From positions 53,017,741-53,081,740 of the forward strand of contig CM041465.1 of NCBI GenBank assembly GCA_023213395.1: a stretch of DNA of 64,000 bases, written 5' to 3'. Shown here one piece after another: positions 1 through 11,659 of this stretch. The translations under genes were made by a program, and so were the position numbers. This DNA is from Cycas panzhihuaensis (lineage: Eukaryota; Cycadophyta). Below the pieces are notes generated by a model, which saw only the letters and a program-made list of their open reading frames with translations, did no database searches and had not been told where the DNA came from. The stretch's first letter is position 1. Each line of letters opens with the position of its first letter.

Positions 1-1298
1 GAGAAGCATCGCGGATGGTCATAATAGACTCGTCCGGGAAAGAGTCGTCAACAGGAACACCGCTCGCGTTGGGAATGGCAGCATCGGCTAATTGCTTGGC
101 TACTATCATTCCCTTCTTCGACTTCCTGTTAACAACTTGCAAGTCAAATTCTTAAAGCAGGACGGCCCAACGACCCGCCCTACACCACAACCGAACGGGT
201 GTAGGTAATGCAAGGGATCGGATTGAACGATCACCTTGGTTGTATTACCGAGCAAGTAATGCCAAAATTTCTTAGTCGCATGGACCAAGGAGAGGCATTC
301 CTTTTCGGCGGGTTGATAGTTTAATTCAGCGGCAACGAGGGTACGTGTGATGAAATAAATAACTCTCTCGGTTCCCGAATCATCCTCCTGTGCAAGCATT
401 GCGCCCAGGGATTCATCGGTTGCCGAGGTGTATAGGATGAAGGGCCTATCAAAGCGAGGAGGCGCCAGCGTAGGGGCGGAAACGAGAGCTTCCTTGAGCC
501 CTACGAAGGCCTTTTGGGTCTTGTCCGACCAGACAAAAGGGGCTCCTTTCTTTAATAGGTTCGTAAGAGGCTTGGCGTTTATGGCAAAATCTGCCAAAAA
601 ATGCCTCAAGAAACCAAGCCTGCCTAGAAACGACTTAATTTGTCGTTGGGTCCTAGGTGGCAGCATGTCAAGGATTGCCTTGACCTTTTCTGGATCGATT
701 TGGATTCCTTGCTGGGACACGAAGAAACCCAAGAGTTTGCCTGAAGTGACGGCAAACACGCATTTCAACAGGTTTAGACTAACATGATACTTGCGGCATC
801 TTGCAAAGATGGCACGTAAGTCAGAAGGATGATGGGCTCTTGAGCGAGAAAGGCCCATCATGTCGTCCATGAAGACCTCCATCGTATTATCGATGAGGTC
901 GTGAAAGATAAAATGCATAGCTCTTTAATAAGTAGCCCCTGCATTCTTAAGACCAAAGGGCATCGCCTTGTATGCGAAAGTACCCCATGGCGTAGTGAAG
1001 GCCGTCTTATGGCGGTCTTCAGGAGAAATCTAAATTTGGTTATAGCTGGAGAAGCTGTCCATCAAGGACATAACTTCGAATCCAGCCGTACGATCGATTA
1101 TTTGATCAATGAATGGGAGAGGAAAGTTATCCTTGGGACAAGCATTGTTTATGTCATGAAAATCGACACAAATACGAATGGTCCTGTTCTTCTTAACAAC
1201 GGAAATAATATTCGATACCCATTTAGGTTAATCGATGGAGGAAATGAGCCCCGCCTCCAGAAGCTTCTCAACTTCCATCTTAACGGTAGCTGAAAGCT
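1..1298 (-). pseudogene. Reverse transcriptase and RNase H of element A (broken, runs off window)
   Basis: The longest open part is 918 to 106 (270 codons). It holds the RT catalytic loop VFMDDMMG, the palm/thumb string KAILDMLPPRTQRQIKSFLG, and the start of the gypsy RNase H (FILYTSATDESLGAMLAQ, then AELNYQPAEKECLSLV). The upstream RT part (about 920-1298) contains ISPEDRHKTAFTTPWG and in-frame stops, one being CAA to TAA near the AMHFIF segment. Bases 1-105 are the spacer between RNase H and integrase. RT and RNase H copy element RNA into DNA; this copy is dead. Confidence 0.85.
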
Positions 1299-3059
1299 TC
1301 AGGTGAAGGACGCCGCTCGACGCATGGTGGCGTCAGGAAAGGTCATAAGGTTATGCGCGACGATGGAGGGGTCAATGCCCTTCATATCCAAGTAGTCCCA
1401 TGCGAATACATCGTGGAATTCTCGGAACAGGAGGGTGTATTCCCTCACTTCGTCAGGAGTACATTCCGCTCCTACCTTGATGACCTTGTCTGGGGCAAGG
1501 ACTATGTCCTGAGTTGCCCCCATGCACATAGCATTCCCCTCCTTGAAATGGAGGGGGGCAAGATCAACTGGAAGGGAGGAAACGGAAGAGGGAATTAGGT
1601 CAGCTAATGGGGACCCAATCACTAAGACCTTCTTATGGCCAAGCTTGTGGTGACCAAAAGGCAAACTCGGCATGGAACCAGCTAAGTGTTCCAGCAAAGC
1701 CTCATCGTCTTCAAAGTAGTCCACCCCATGGATGACCTGACTTTGAATAGACAAGGCGCGGGATAGTGTGGGAGCGATAAGACCGGTATGGCCTAAAAAC
1801 TACCCATCATCCCTAAGAGACTCTAAAGGAGAGTCAAGGAGAGGTCCCTCTTAAAAAGTAAGAGGGGAACTCTCGACATCGTCACCTATGTGAGGTGACG
1901 GGATGGAAGAGCCGGGAATGAGACGGTCGACATGCACAATGTCATGTGACATATGAAAATGACCAGGCTCTACAAAAAAAGGGGATCTAGGAGGGAGCCT
2001 AGGGCTAGGAGGACACCCCACATTGGTGCGGAGGAATGAGATGGGATGAGGACAATCCTCATCCTCACTATGGGATCCGTCATCATCAAACACTGCGAGA
2101 TACCCATAGCTCCCGATACCAATAGGGGTAAAACACATCAAACCAGGAGAAGAAGGTGTGGGATCTTCTTCTCGGTAAGAGGAATCAGGGATTCCAATGG
2201 AGCAAGCTGAGGCATGGTCGGAAGGGCGTTTGTTTCCCTTCGTATGGCCATGGCTTGCCCGGTGGAAGGCCTAGCGGTTTGGCGGCGATTGCTCATAGAG
2301 ACAACTTTCATTTGTCCATCATGGACAAATTTAAGTTGTTCTCAACGGGGAACACACGGCTCCCATTTGGTCAAGCCATGGTCGACCCAGAAGCAAGTTG
2401 TAATCAACATCGACATCAAGGACGATGATGTCGGTAACGACAGTCTTGTCCTCGAGGGTAAGGGGTATCGAGACAGATCCTAAGGGAGTCTTCTCGCTAC
2501 CGTCATAACCCTAACAATGCCATGGAACGGGTTCCAAGGCGGAGATGCCAAGCTCTTGCATAACGCGCAAGGGCATGGCATTGATGGAAGAACCGTTGTC
2601 CACAACGGTTCTCCGCAACATGCAATCATGAGTATCTATAGTAACAGTGAAAGGGAAGTTCCATTGGCGTTCCCTTCCACTAGATGCGGGAAGATCTCTG
2701 GGATCGAAGGAGATAACGGGTTCACCGCTTGGGGTTGTACTCAAGGCATGAACGGACGCGTCATTCGATCCAAGAGCTTATAAGAGGAGCGCTTGTTGCT
2801 CCAGGCAACTTCTCAAGACATCCATGATGGACGTCCCGGCAGCCACAGTAAGAAGTTCTTTGACTACGGAAAAAGGCTTACCTCTCCCTGTGGGTTGGGT
2901 AAGGGCTCTCCTAAAGTCGAATCGACTAGGGCGGATAGGAATGCTCTTGGGGAGTGCAGGAATCTCCAGAGGAGTAGCTTCTGGAGGGGGATCGAGTTAC
3001 GAGGTAGACGCGGAGGCACCTGTTACCTCCTTCGCGGCTTGAGACCGGGTTAACGCGTA
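1299..3059 (-). pseudogene. Protease and protease-RT linker of element A (broken)
   Basis: The aspartic protease core is at about 2511-2744, with the active-site string VDNGSSINAMPL, a D-N-G variant frequent in plant gypsy elements. The linker follows (1851-2141 and 1299-1754) with DDEALLEHLAGSMPSL and the FAWDYLDMKGIDPSIV signature that precedes RT in Tat-like elements. Several frames are needed to follow it. The ends were assigned by alignment to the longest version, in C (23926-25359). Confidence 0.8.
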
Positions 3060-5368
3060 AAGAGGAGTGGTCTCGAGCATTTGAATCACCTTCTTTCCCT
3101 TGTTACGGGACCGCGAAGTTGATGGAGCACGGCGGTCAGGGGAGCACGAAGGGGAAGGTGACCTTCACACACCCTTCCCTCTACCATGCGAAGGGCGAGA
3201 ATCGGGAGACCTATCCTGATTCTGATTGTTCCTTTGTTGAACAACCCGGCCGCGTTCCCCACGTTTGGGGAACGGGTCTCTATGAACAGGCTGATCAAGG
3301 TTAGGCCTCGACGCTCGCCTAGGGGACGAATCTCACAGCAAGGCATCGCATGGGTGCTGTACTCGGCAATGCGAATCATCATGGAAACGCTCCCCGTGGA
3401 TGGAACACCACCTCTTCTCAAGGGGAGGATCGGTCCTCCTTGCTTGAGAAGGCTGGGTGTTACCCCCTTTGGGGGGCATCGCGTGAGAAGCTTGTTGAAC
3501 GGGTTTATGGCAGGTTGGCGAAGAAGGAGGCTGGAGTTTTAACTCCTTCATCGTTCGCTCAAATGAGCGAATCACGGAGGTAAGAGGATCTAGGGTCCTC
3601 TCAGTCGGATGAGAAGCGGACCTAGCGGGCTGCGAAGGTTTGGTTTCCTTCGCTGGGGGAGGTGCCTCGCGACGTTGCGAGGGCTTAGGAGGTTTCTTGA
3701 GTCCAGCTTGGATCTCAATGGCCTCCAGCGCTAAGCACCTTGTAATCGCGTAGTCACATGTGGTTGCCCCTATCTTGAGGACTTCCACATGCACTTCGGG
3801 GTGAAGTGCGTTAACGAAGAGATCTCACTTCAACTCCTCGGGCAACGTGGCCTTGGTGGAGTGAAGAAGATCATGAAAGTGTCACACAAAGTCACGATTC
3901 ATCTCGTCGTGACCTTGTTTAAGCGACAGAAGTGCCTTCATTCCGCTTTCGAATGGACGGGCCACGTCAAAATAGTTGACGAACTCATCCACCAATTGCT
4001 AGAATGAAGAAATCGAATGAGCGGGAAGGCGGTAAAACCACTTGAGGGCGTCACCCTGCAAGGACCGCAGAAATAGCTTCATAAGGATATGGTCATAAGC
4101 CCAATAATCGATGCACGCCATAGAGAAGTTACGTACATGCTTGGTTGCGTCTTGCAACGAAGTTCCGTCGAATTTGGGAACTTAAGGAGGGTGAGGCGGC
4201 AGGTTGGTCCTTAGCGCCTCAACAGATAATGGCGTCGACCTATAGTCCACGAAAGGACGTGTCCTCGCTTGGGCTAATGGATCGACGACTGGCAAAGGAA
4301 TGGATGGGGGTGGTAAACCCATCCCTCCTTGGGGAAACGCCCCTTGTTGGAAAGGGGGTTGCGGGTAAATGCTCTGGAAAGGAGGTATACTCCCTTGCGA
4401 TGACGCAGCAACGGGAGTTGCACTAAATAACGGAAACGTAGGGTGAGGAACCGGGTTTTGCCCATAGGGGCCACCCGTAGGTGGCGCAACCCCATATGGG
4501 TGCAACGGGTCCACCCCATAAACAGGGAGATGGTTTCCCCTAGCTTGCCTCTACCTGGTTGAGACGTGTAACCCGGGGCACGAAAGGGAAGGACCACCAA
4601 AGAGAGTTTGGAACGTATGTAGGGGTAGGTCCTACATAGTTAACGGCGGCAGCGCTAGTAGGACCTCGAGGCCTACTAGGGAACGCGTGTGCCACGTTTG
4701 AAGGTGGCGCATGCGTTTGGCTTGAAAACGACATGCTAACCCTGAGTTGGGGAAAGGACATGCCACGAGCAGTCCGGAAGAAGGTGACCTCGCCTAGAAA
4801 GCGGTGGCGAACGCCTGCCCCGGGAGCCGTGGTAGACACAGTGGGACGAATGTGCGTGAGTAGAAGCGTCAATCGTTGTAGAAGGCGCAGGGATGGATGA
4901 GGAAGATGTTACATTACGCAACACTTCTCAAACCATCTAGGGTGCGGTTGGCAGCGAGTTGTCCAGAAATACTCGCTAATCGCCTCGACTACATCGGCAG
5001 GAGGGGTATCCTCGTAGCCATACGAAGTCAACAGGATCTTGAAAGTAGGGGATCCCTCAGGATGCTCCTCATAAGGCTCACCCGTGGGATGGCGAGTCTC
5101 ATGAGGAGTCAATCTTCCGTATGGGCTAAGGGCAAAAGTCATCAGGATGGAATTGGTCATCTGGATAGTAGATGGAATCATCGCCCTCATGGGTGGATTC
5201 CGGAATAGATGCAAGGAACTCTTGAGTTCCCGAAGTCATGGCATGGTAAGCCCAATCGGATGGGTAACCTTCCATCGTCGAATCGGGGTTTGACGACGGA
5301 AGGGAACGAGGCGATTGGTCTTCTGACAACGGAGGTAAACCTCGCAACCGATGCGAGAAATGTCGCAT
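3060..5368 (-). pseudogene. gag of element A (broken)
   Basis: The minus strand reads as a gag protein in pieces in several frames. The proposed start is the ATG at 5368 (MRHFSHRLRGL), at the same place as in B and C. Next come an acidic N-terminal part (WAYHAMTSGTQEF, DDSIYYPDDQFHPDD), a proline/glycine-rich stretch (about 4180-4870), the retrotransposon gag core (about 3800-4180, heavily interrupted), and a C-terminal part (3333-3794) with a CxxH...H...C knuckle-like motif (WCSIHGERFHDDSHC) and an RS-rich tail. Gag forms the particle that packages element RNA. Frame changes and stops make this copy non-functional. Confidence 0.85.
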
Positions 5369-5529
5369 GCAACGCCTTTGCGAGCGTTGTTAGAAGAAAC
5401 AAAAAAGAGAAGAAGGAAAATGATACAGGCACGTCGGGGGTTGCCCAACTGAAAACACCGAATGAGAAACTACCTAGAGGCAAGAACACCAACGGAAGAA
5501 ATGAGCGAATTTAGCTTCCTAATCGGCGC

Positions 5530-5546
5530 CCCCAAGATGGTCGCCA
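5530..5546 (-). other. Primer-binding site of element A
   Basis: TGGCGACCATCTTGGGG on the minus strand follows the LTR end after two extra T bases. The same string follows LTR3 (34968), and a one-base variant follows LTR2. It starts with TGG, as expected for pairing to a tRNA CCA end. TGGCGAC and TGGGGA resemble an arginine tRNA 3' end, but the tRNA is not confirmed. Confidence 0.7.
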
Positions 5547-5548
5547 AA

Positions 5549-8094
5549 GGAAACGCCTCACGGGCGAAGATCCTACGTCTAGCAAAGGGATATAAAAGGC
5601 GCTACGCTAACTAAGCTAGGCAGCGAGGATCCCACCTCGCAGGGCGTCCGTGCGCCGGAGCGCAGGTTCGGGGCTGCAAGGTGCCTGGTTGCTTCCAGGT
5701 AGCCATGCAAAAACAAGGCCTTCCTACCCTTCAGATGGTCGGGAAGGAAAGGGAAGCCTTGCACGTTGCGGCTCCTCAAGGTAATGAGAAGGCAACAAAG
5801 GTAGGGGCAATCAACTTGGTGTGTGAGCGGGTATGGTGAAAGGTGTGGCTGAAGGGTACAATATAAATGGGCTTTCTACACCTATGCTATGTAAAGCAAG
5901 AAACTGGTGCAGGAAAGTAAATGCAAAGAAACAATTATTTTCCATTTTTTTCTTTATGTTCCTTTATCCTTTCTTATCTGTTTAGGCAAATACAAAAAAG
6001 ATAAAAATAGTGTAAAAGGAAACAAGAAAGAAATGAGAGGAATACCTGGATCCGATGTTTTAGTAGAAGTACGGCTAATCTCGCTAGGTTCCGCTCCCTC
6101 TTTCTCCTTTCTCTACGCATGCAACGTCGGTCGACGGTGGTAAGGGGGTTCACTTACCTCCCCTTGAGCGCATAAACTAAACCAACGAAAGGACGAAAAA
6201 AGAAACTCGAAACTAAAGAAGAGAAATACCGTGTGAGAGCTAACCGGCAGTGGATCCGCCTCACGCACCACTTCCACCAATGCAATCCTACAAACAAGTG
6301 TGAAAAGCACCTTCCTCTTGGAAGAGAGGCTACAAAATACGCCAAGAGATATATGTATATAAATGGAGATCAACTGAAACTAAGCACTAAACTATGCATT
6401 AGAATGTAGCGAAACGAAATAAAAATGTGCAAGAAACTCTCACACTGTCGTATACCACAAACACACTAAGTGGAACTGAGTATAGCCTCAGGATGGCTAA
6501 CTCACCCACAGGAGGTCTCCAAGGAGTTCGAGAAAGAAATACCAGGTGGTAACAAGGTGGATGCAGATTATCTCAAACCGATCTGGATGCCCTGGCCCAA
6601 GTCCCCTAGACTTCCTTGACTTGTCCCTCGAGAAAGCATGTACGGTAAGGGGAAGAGGACAAGGGACGGAACCCTTAGGGAGAAGGACGGCAATGGAGGA
6701 CGGAACCCCGCCTACCTCCCTCGAATCCTCGTGTATATGCCGTTGCACTGGCTGACTAAGGGGCGAGTAAAAGAGAGCCTAAAGAAAAAGAAGGGGCTCC
6801 AAGGAAAACACCGGGAGAGTGGCTTTGGGTCAAGATAGCACTACAGGATAGCTATGGCTAATGGTGATCACTTTCATTTAGGAGCAAAGGGGATAAAACA
6901 GGGAGAAGGAAAGGATGGAATACTTGCCAGTAAAAATAGGAAAATTAAAAATATAAATAAGGGATTGCAAGTAAAAAGAAAAGGAAATGTAAGTAAGAAA
7001 CAAGAAATTGCAATTAAAAAACCAAAGGGTACCTTGTGTAGAGAGACTAAGCATGCCTTCTGCCACTTGGAACAGCAGCAATGGAGGCCAAACAGAGGCT
7101 ACTTATCGGCATTTCCTGCTGAGGTATGAATGAAAGAGGCTCCTTACAAGGTTGGAGCTGTGGAGTAAACCTTTGGGGCAGCTTCTTGGTTGAAGGAGGC
7201 CCTTGAACCTCTGAGCACCTGCAAGGGGAATAAAGCTGGCTGTGGAGAGTAGTAAGGGGCAGCAATGGCCCTATAAAATCCACTGATAGCAGCCCGTTTC
7301 ACCCTCTTCAGTTGTTGTGCATGAGGTAGTTTATTTTCTGTGTGTCTTCCTGTGTGCAGTCCTTTGGAAAATTCTCTTGGAAGTTTTGAAAACTGGGCCA
7401 AAAGTCCTCAAAATGGGGAGGAAAAATCCCTTTATCCCCTATTCACGCAGTGAATGCCGGGATGTCGTATGCCTCCAATCGAACGAAGCCACGCAGTTAG
7501 CTTAAAGCGAAATCGTAGCGTGGTTCTCTTTTTAAATTTCAACAGCTGCATCAAGAAGAACCTACTGCATCACAGAACTCGCCAGACCGCTTAAGTTTAC
7601 CGCCAGACGCCTAAAATCAAAAAAGAGAAAACAAGCAACAAAATCAGTTTTGAGGCAAAAATGTAAGCTAATCCTGAGTCAAATCAGTTGAGGGAAGACC
7701 CAGGTAGTGGGCAAGTACCCAAAACAACCCAAAAAGTCCTAACTAAGGATTAGATCGGACATAGGAAGGATTGCAACAAAGGCAACATGTTGTAACAAGA
7801 GCAAGTAAAGCTGATGGAAACAATCCCGGGAAACTGTGGAGACACCATGGGTGGTCAGACGCCATCTGAGGTGTAGCATTCGCTAAGGAATGCCCTCACC
7901 GTGAGTCGTCATAGTCAAGGCGCTTGTTAGGCACATGCATTATGAGTAAGCGCATAAGCAATGCGTGCGTGTGCATATGTCAAACAAACTACTCTAAATA
8001 ACCTTAATCAAACCAGGGCAAGAAAAGTAAGAGAATATACCTGAACAAACCTGCGTCGATGTGTCTCGAGTCCATTCCCAGTAGCTGGGAAATA
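5549..8094 (-). repeat. 5' LTR of element A
   Basis: About 2546 bp. On the minus strand it begins TATTTCCCAGCTACTGGG, where the other copies have TGTTTCCC, so the terminal TG has become TA. It ends near GGCGTTTCC just before the primer-binding site. It shares with the other LTRs the terminal palindrome, a TATA-rich stretch (around 6345-6370) and a splice-donor-like AG/GTAAGT (6152-6159). Start and end were set by comparison with the four complete plus-strand LTRs. Confidence 0.85.
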
Positions 8095-8680
8095 GTTGGT
8101 TTGTCAACTGATTAAATGTGATAGGAGGATTGTTAGCTTGTTGTCTGGAAGTTTTAAAAAAATTAAAATATTTCAACAATTTATTTATTACAAGACAGAC
8201 AATCATATCGTCGTATTTAGCATGCATGATTATTTTTTCAATATCACCTTCTTTAATTTTGTATTTAATACAGTTACCTAGGTCTTTATTAATTAATTAA
8301 ATTTTACATAAAAAATCCTCAACATTGGTAAAATCATCATAAGTAAGGTCATATAGTTGTTGTTCTAAGATAACCAATTGATTTGTATCAACCTTATCAT
8401 ATTTTTCTTGCAGAGTTGTCCAGACAGTGGCTAGGTCGTCTGTTTCAGAAAACTGCCGACTGATTTCTGGTAGAAGAGAGTTTAGTATGGTGGCTAAGGG
8501 TGAATCTGAGTTCATCAGATATACCATATAACTTTCTATAGTTTTATCTTTTGGTTTTTTAAATTCACCTGTCACACATCACTATAATTTTTGCTATTTA
8601 ATCTGATGTGATATGTGATTCCTCCAGTCGACATAATTTGAGCTGGATAATACTGGAATTATGATGTAGGTGGTGGTCCC
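8095..8680 (-). pseudogene. Ty1/copia-type gag fragment (UBN2-like)
   Basis: The minus strand from about 8680 reads GITYHIRLNSKNYSDV, then EFKKPKDKTIESYMVYLMNSD, then LATVWTTLQEKYDKVDTNQL and LEQQLYDLTYDDFTNVEDF, ending at a stop at 8297. In another frame it continues LLKYFNFFKTSRQQ and PPITFNQLTNQ, right up to the edge of the element A LTR. This matches the layout of copia gag polyproteins (N-terminal DUF4219-like part, then UBN2 core). At least one frameshift and a stop are present. It is the sequence into which A inserted. Family call is by eye. Confidence 0.6.
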
Positions 8681-9205
8681 TATTATTAAAGCCATATTGG
8701 GAATTATTAAACTTGATTGAAGATTAATGGCAAGTGAAAAAATAATCACTTAGTAAGATTATTAATCATTAGATTAACATTTGACATGCATAATTCATGA
8801 ATAAAAAAGAAAGCATTATTGCAAGTATTACTAGCTTTTCCCTTAAAGAAAAATCACATTTTCTTAAACAAATAGTCCTCCTTAAGAGATAGTCCCCTTT
8901 GATATGAGAAATAAACAGTCCCTTTTAAAATAAAAAGTTACCCTTTAAAAATAAGTGTTCACTTAAAAAGTTTAAATTCTAAGAATATTAAAATTATAAA
9001 TCATAAAATATGAAATTAAAGCAATTAATTATATGTTGCAATTGATTTAGTTAGATGCTTTAAGATGCTAATAATTTTGAAGATATCAAACTAATTTTCA
9101 AGATATTTGTAAAAATATTAATTGTCCTTAAATAATTAAGCTTTATTTTGAAATATATATATATATATATATATTGGTATATAAATATAAATAAAAGGTA
9201 TTGAA
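8681..9205. other. AT-rich spacer, no gene seen
   Basis: Very AT-rich, with a short (TA)n run at about 9151-9174. No reading frame, tRNA or repeat family is recognised. Confidence 0.5.
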
Positions 9206-9301
9206 TTTAATATCATATGGTTTAATAATCCATGTATCAGATATTAAACTGATAAGAATAGATGCTACACTTGATCTTAGCCAAAAGGCCGAGAAAGGTA
9301 T
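9206..9301 (-). pseudogene. U2 snRNA pseudogene (5' half)
   Basis: The minus strand from 9301 starts ATACCTTTCTCGGCCTTTTG, and GGCTAAGATCAAGTGTAG follows. It continues through the TTCTTATCAGTTTAATATCTG block to GATATTAAATT near 9210. This is the order of U2 snRNA stem I, branch-point region, stem-loop IIa and the edge of the Sm site. Differences from the conserved RNA include GTAGTA changed to GTAGCA in the branch-site-pairing sequence and loss of the paired arms of stem IIb. The Sm site is degraded and stem-loops III-IV are missing. No plant upstream sequence element was seen above 9301. A retro-copied or truncated pseudogene is most likely. Confidence 0.8.
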
Positions 9302-9688
9302 TGATCTATGCTTTATTAATAGTATATATATATAATCTTATAATGAGTGTTTTAAAGGTGATATATACCTTATATATGACATATAAACAAATAGAATATA
9401 AGGTAAGATATTAGGCGGGGGGGAATAGTTTATTTTGATTTTATAATTAAATGTGATAATATATAGGGGGGCAAGGCTTTTGTAATGATGAATTAAATGT
9501 CATGTAGTAAGGAAATGTTGATTTTAAGTATTAAAGGTTAATTGAAGAGGGGGAGATATTGATTTTAACTTGTAAATTAAATGTTATAAATGAGAGTTTA
9601 TACAGTATAGGTGGGGTTTGTAATTAAAACGTATCCTAAAGTTTAATAATCATAATCCTTAGGTTTAATTAAACATGTGTGTGTGTGT

Positions 9689-9726
<38 letters not shown>

Positions 9727-10383
9727 TTATTTATTTATTTATATAGATATGATATTGAAACACAAATTAGCGGCCAGACCCAATAAAAGATTGAATATTA
9801 TAAAAGTAAATTAAAATTATTAAATAATTGAAATTAGGGGGGGGGGGGGAGGGGGGAAGATGAAACCCTACCTATTTTTCTCTACGTGGCAACGTCGAGG
9901 GTTTGCAACCAGTGTTTCTTGATCTTCTTCGTGGCAGCTTCGTCTTAAAGATCGATGGGCGACCAGTCTATTCTTCATTTAAAGCGAGAGATAGCATGCT
10001 GATATAGGCAGAACGAGGTGTAAGTTCTTCTATAAGAGGCATCTTTGACTAGTTCAAGGTTGAAGATCACAGTGGTTTAAGGCCTCAGGCTCTCGTTTCT
10101 ATACTCGCGTGCATCCAAGATCCTTGTCTTCTGTCGACGACTCGTCTTCCTCTTCGTTCATTTCTCCGTTCTTCTGTTTTCTTTTTCCAAGGTTAGAGGG
10201 TTCATTTGCTTATTTTCCTTCTAATTTTATTGCATTTGATTGATGTTGTTGTTCTATTTAGGGTTGTTTTTCTAAGGAGGCCTCTTTTTAACTGCTGCTG
10301 TTAGCTTTCATCTCTTTTTCAGGCATTTCTGAAGTGTTCAGAATCCAGGCTCCAAGGATTTATTAAAGCTCTTCTATGTGTCG
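9302..10383. other. Spacer with possible 5' leader-like stretch, no coding gene seen
   Basis: 9302-9850 is AT-rich, with the TG microsatellite and a G-run at 9837-9856. From about 9860 to 10380 the composition changes to a C/T-rich stretch resembling a plant 5' leader. On the plus strand it has a plausible intron (donor CAAG/GTTAGA near 10190, pyrimidine tract and CAG acceptor near 10322). No protein could be joined to it, so it stays unassigned. Confidence 0.35.
9675..9724. repeat. (TG)n microsatellite
   Basis: A nearly pure TG dinucleotide run with one interruption, followed by a short (TTTA)n. Confidence 0.95.
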
Positions 10384-10686
10384 CTATAACTTCATAGAAT
10401 AAACCTGCCTGTTGCATTTAACATAAAAAAATGCCATGGCCTCTTGAGCCTCTTCTCCCTGCATAGTCAAGGATGGCATATGAACCTTTGGTAAATTTGT
10501 AAAACTTCTTTGTTGATAACTTTGTCCTTTAGTGGATTCATTAGAAATTATATTTTCATTACCGTCAATAGATTCCCCCACAATAGAAGGTATTATACCA
10601 TTATGTTTTGAGATTGATTCTACTAAACTTCTATGTCCATCAATGGAACTGACTTGGATAACTTGTTTGCTACATATTCCCTTCAA
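10384..10686 (-). CDS. Unrecognised open frame, 100 codons
   Basis: An ATG-to-stop frame of 100 codons, without a motif I recognise; the residue mix is serine- and isoleucine-rich. The opposite strand is also open over part of it, so coding is doubtful. It lies between a copia-type 5' LTR/PBS (11097-11554) and a copia gag fragment (8095-8680) on the same strand, so it could be decayed internal sequence of that element. Equally, it may be a chance frame. Confidence 0.15.
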   Translation of the reverse strand: MKGICSKQVIQVSSIDGHRSLVESISKHNGIIPSIVGESIDGNENIISNESTKGQSYQQRSFTNLPKVHMPSLTMQGEEAQEAMAFFYVKCNRQVYSMKL

Positions 10687-11096
10687 TAAAATACTAGTAT
10701 CTTCAGAGGCTATTTTTCTGCATCTCTTAGTAAGATGGTGTCAAACTTGGATGGTGTTTATAAAGATGAAGGGAGGGTTGCCTCAAAAAAATCATTGAGT
10801 TCTGCTGAAAATGGCTTGGATACCACTAAAGCATGCCCTTCAGGCATTCAAAAGGATATGAATTTGACATGTCTACCTCCTTTAGGCTCTGCAACTCTTT
10901 CTTCATCTAATCCAATTATAGAATACTAAGATAGCCCTCTTGCAGATCAACAAGGAGTGAAAAACGATAGGCCTCTTGAGCCCTAGCAGTCCCCAGAGAG
11001 CCTCTGGATATAAAAACTATTACTGAGGCTATTAATGTAATATCTTACTAGTATGTGAATAAGACTAAATGGGACTAGAAGGTTGGCTGAATTTAT
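10687..11096. other. Internal or flanking sequence next to copia PBS, no gene seen
   Basis: No convincing reading frame. By position it would be the leader of the minus-strand copia-type element whose primer site is at 11097-11109. Confidence 0.35.
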
Positions 11097-11109
11097 GGCT
11101 CTGATACCA
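11097..11109 (-). other. Primer-binding site, initiator Met-tRNA type
   Basis: The minus strand reads TGGTATCAGAGCC, the common plant retrotransposon primer site complementary to the 3' end of initiator methionine tRNA. It directly abuts the LTR end. Confidence 0.85.
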
Positions 11110-11554
11110 TGATAGAATAGGCACATGTACAACATCTCTAGGATCACATAGACAAGAAATTACAGAAAAATTAACATTGCACATGTACACAGGGTTGACA
11201 GGTGGAAAACCCCTTCCAGGGAAGAAAAACCACCTCCTAAATCGAGAATTTTATTAAGAAGAAAAGTTATACATAAACCATAGGCAAAACCACCTATGAA
11301 AGACAAAACCAGCCTTTGAAAAAGGCTTTAAACAACCTACTAGATTCTTGGAACCATCTCCTTGAATCTAGGAGAAGTATTAATACCAAGAAAGGTTCGT
11401 TGAAATGGGCAGTTGCGCATTTCAATGACCTTCCACATAATCATAAAATAAAACTCTAAACATTTAACATTAGAATCACTTAAATCATAATTTACACATG
11501 TGACTTAAATAATAACTTAAGAATAACATAAAAGTGACATTAATACTTCTAACA
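11110..11554 (-). repeat. 5' LTR of a Ty1/copia-type element
   Basis: 445 bp. On the minus strand it begins TGTTAGAAGTATTAATGTC and ends CTATTCTATCA, so it has TG...CA ends, with the primer site immediately inside. It includes the GGGGTTTTCCACC string typical near the R/U5 part of copia LTRs. The candidate outer target-site copy is 11555-11559 (ACATG). The matching 3' LTR was not found; the gag fragment at 8095-8680, on the same strand, may be from this element. Confidence 0.8.
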
Positions 11555-11659
11555 ACATGAAATATAAATATGCAAATATTACAAGGTAATGAAGGGATCA
11601 TTACAAGTTTTAACTACCCATAGATAGATGGATAAACTAAAATAAGTTAATAAATGTCC

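Larger units (their letters stand above)
1..8094 (-). mobile_element. Ty3/gypsy LTR retrotransposon A, 5' part, truncated by window edge
   Basis: Read on the minus strand the order is 5' LTR (8094 to 5549), primer-binding site, gag, protease, reverse transcriptase, RNase H, then the window ends. The same order and near-identical proteins occur in elements B and C on the plus strand, so A is another member of that family. The protease-RT linker and the lack of a chromodomain point to a non-chromovirus, Tat-like lineage; that placement is inference. All coding parts are interrupted. Its LTR variants look closer to those of B than of C. The bases just outside the LTR (8095-8099, GTTGG) would be one copy of the target duplication; the other lies off the window. 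Confidence 0.9.

Noticed and set aside
428-787. Plus-strand frames across element A
   Set aside because: They mirror the minus-strand RT/RNase H; the same mirror frames appear on the minus strand over B and C.
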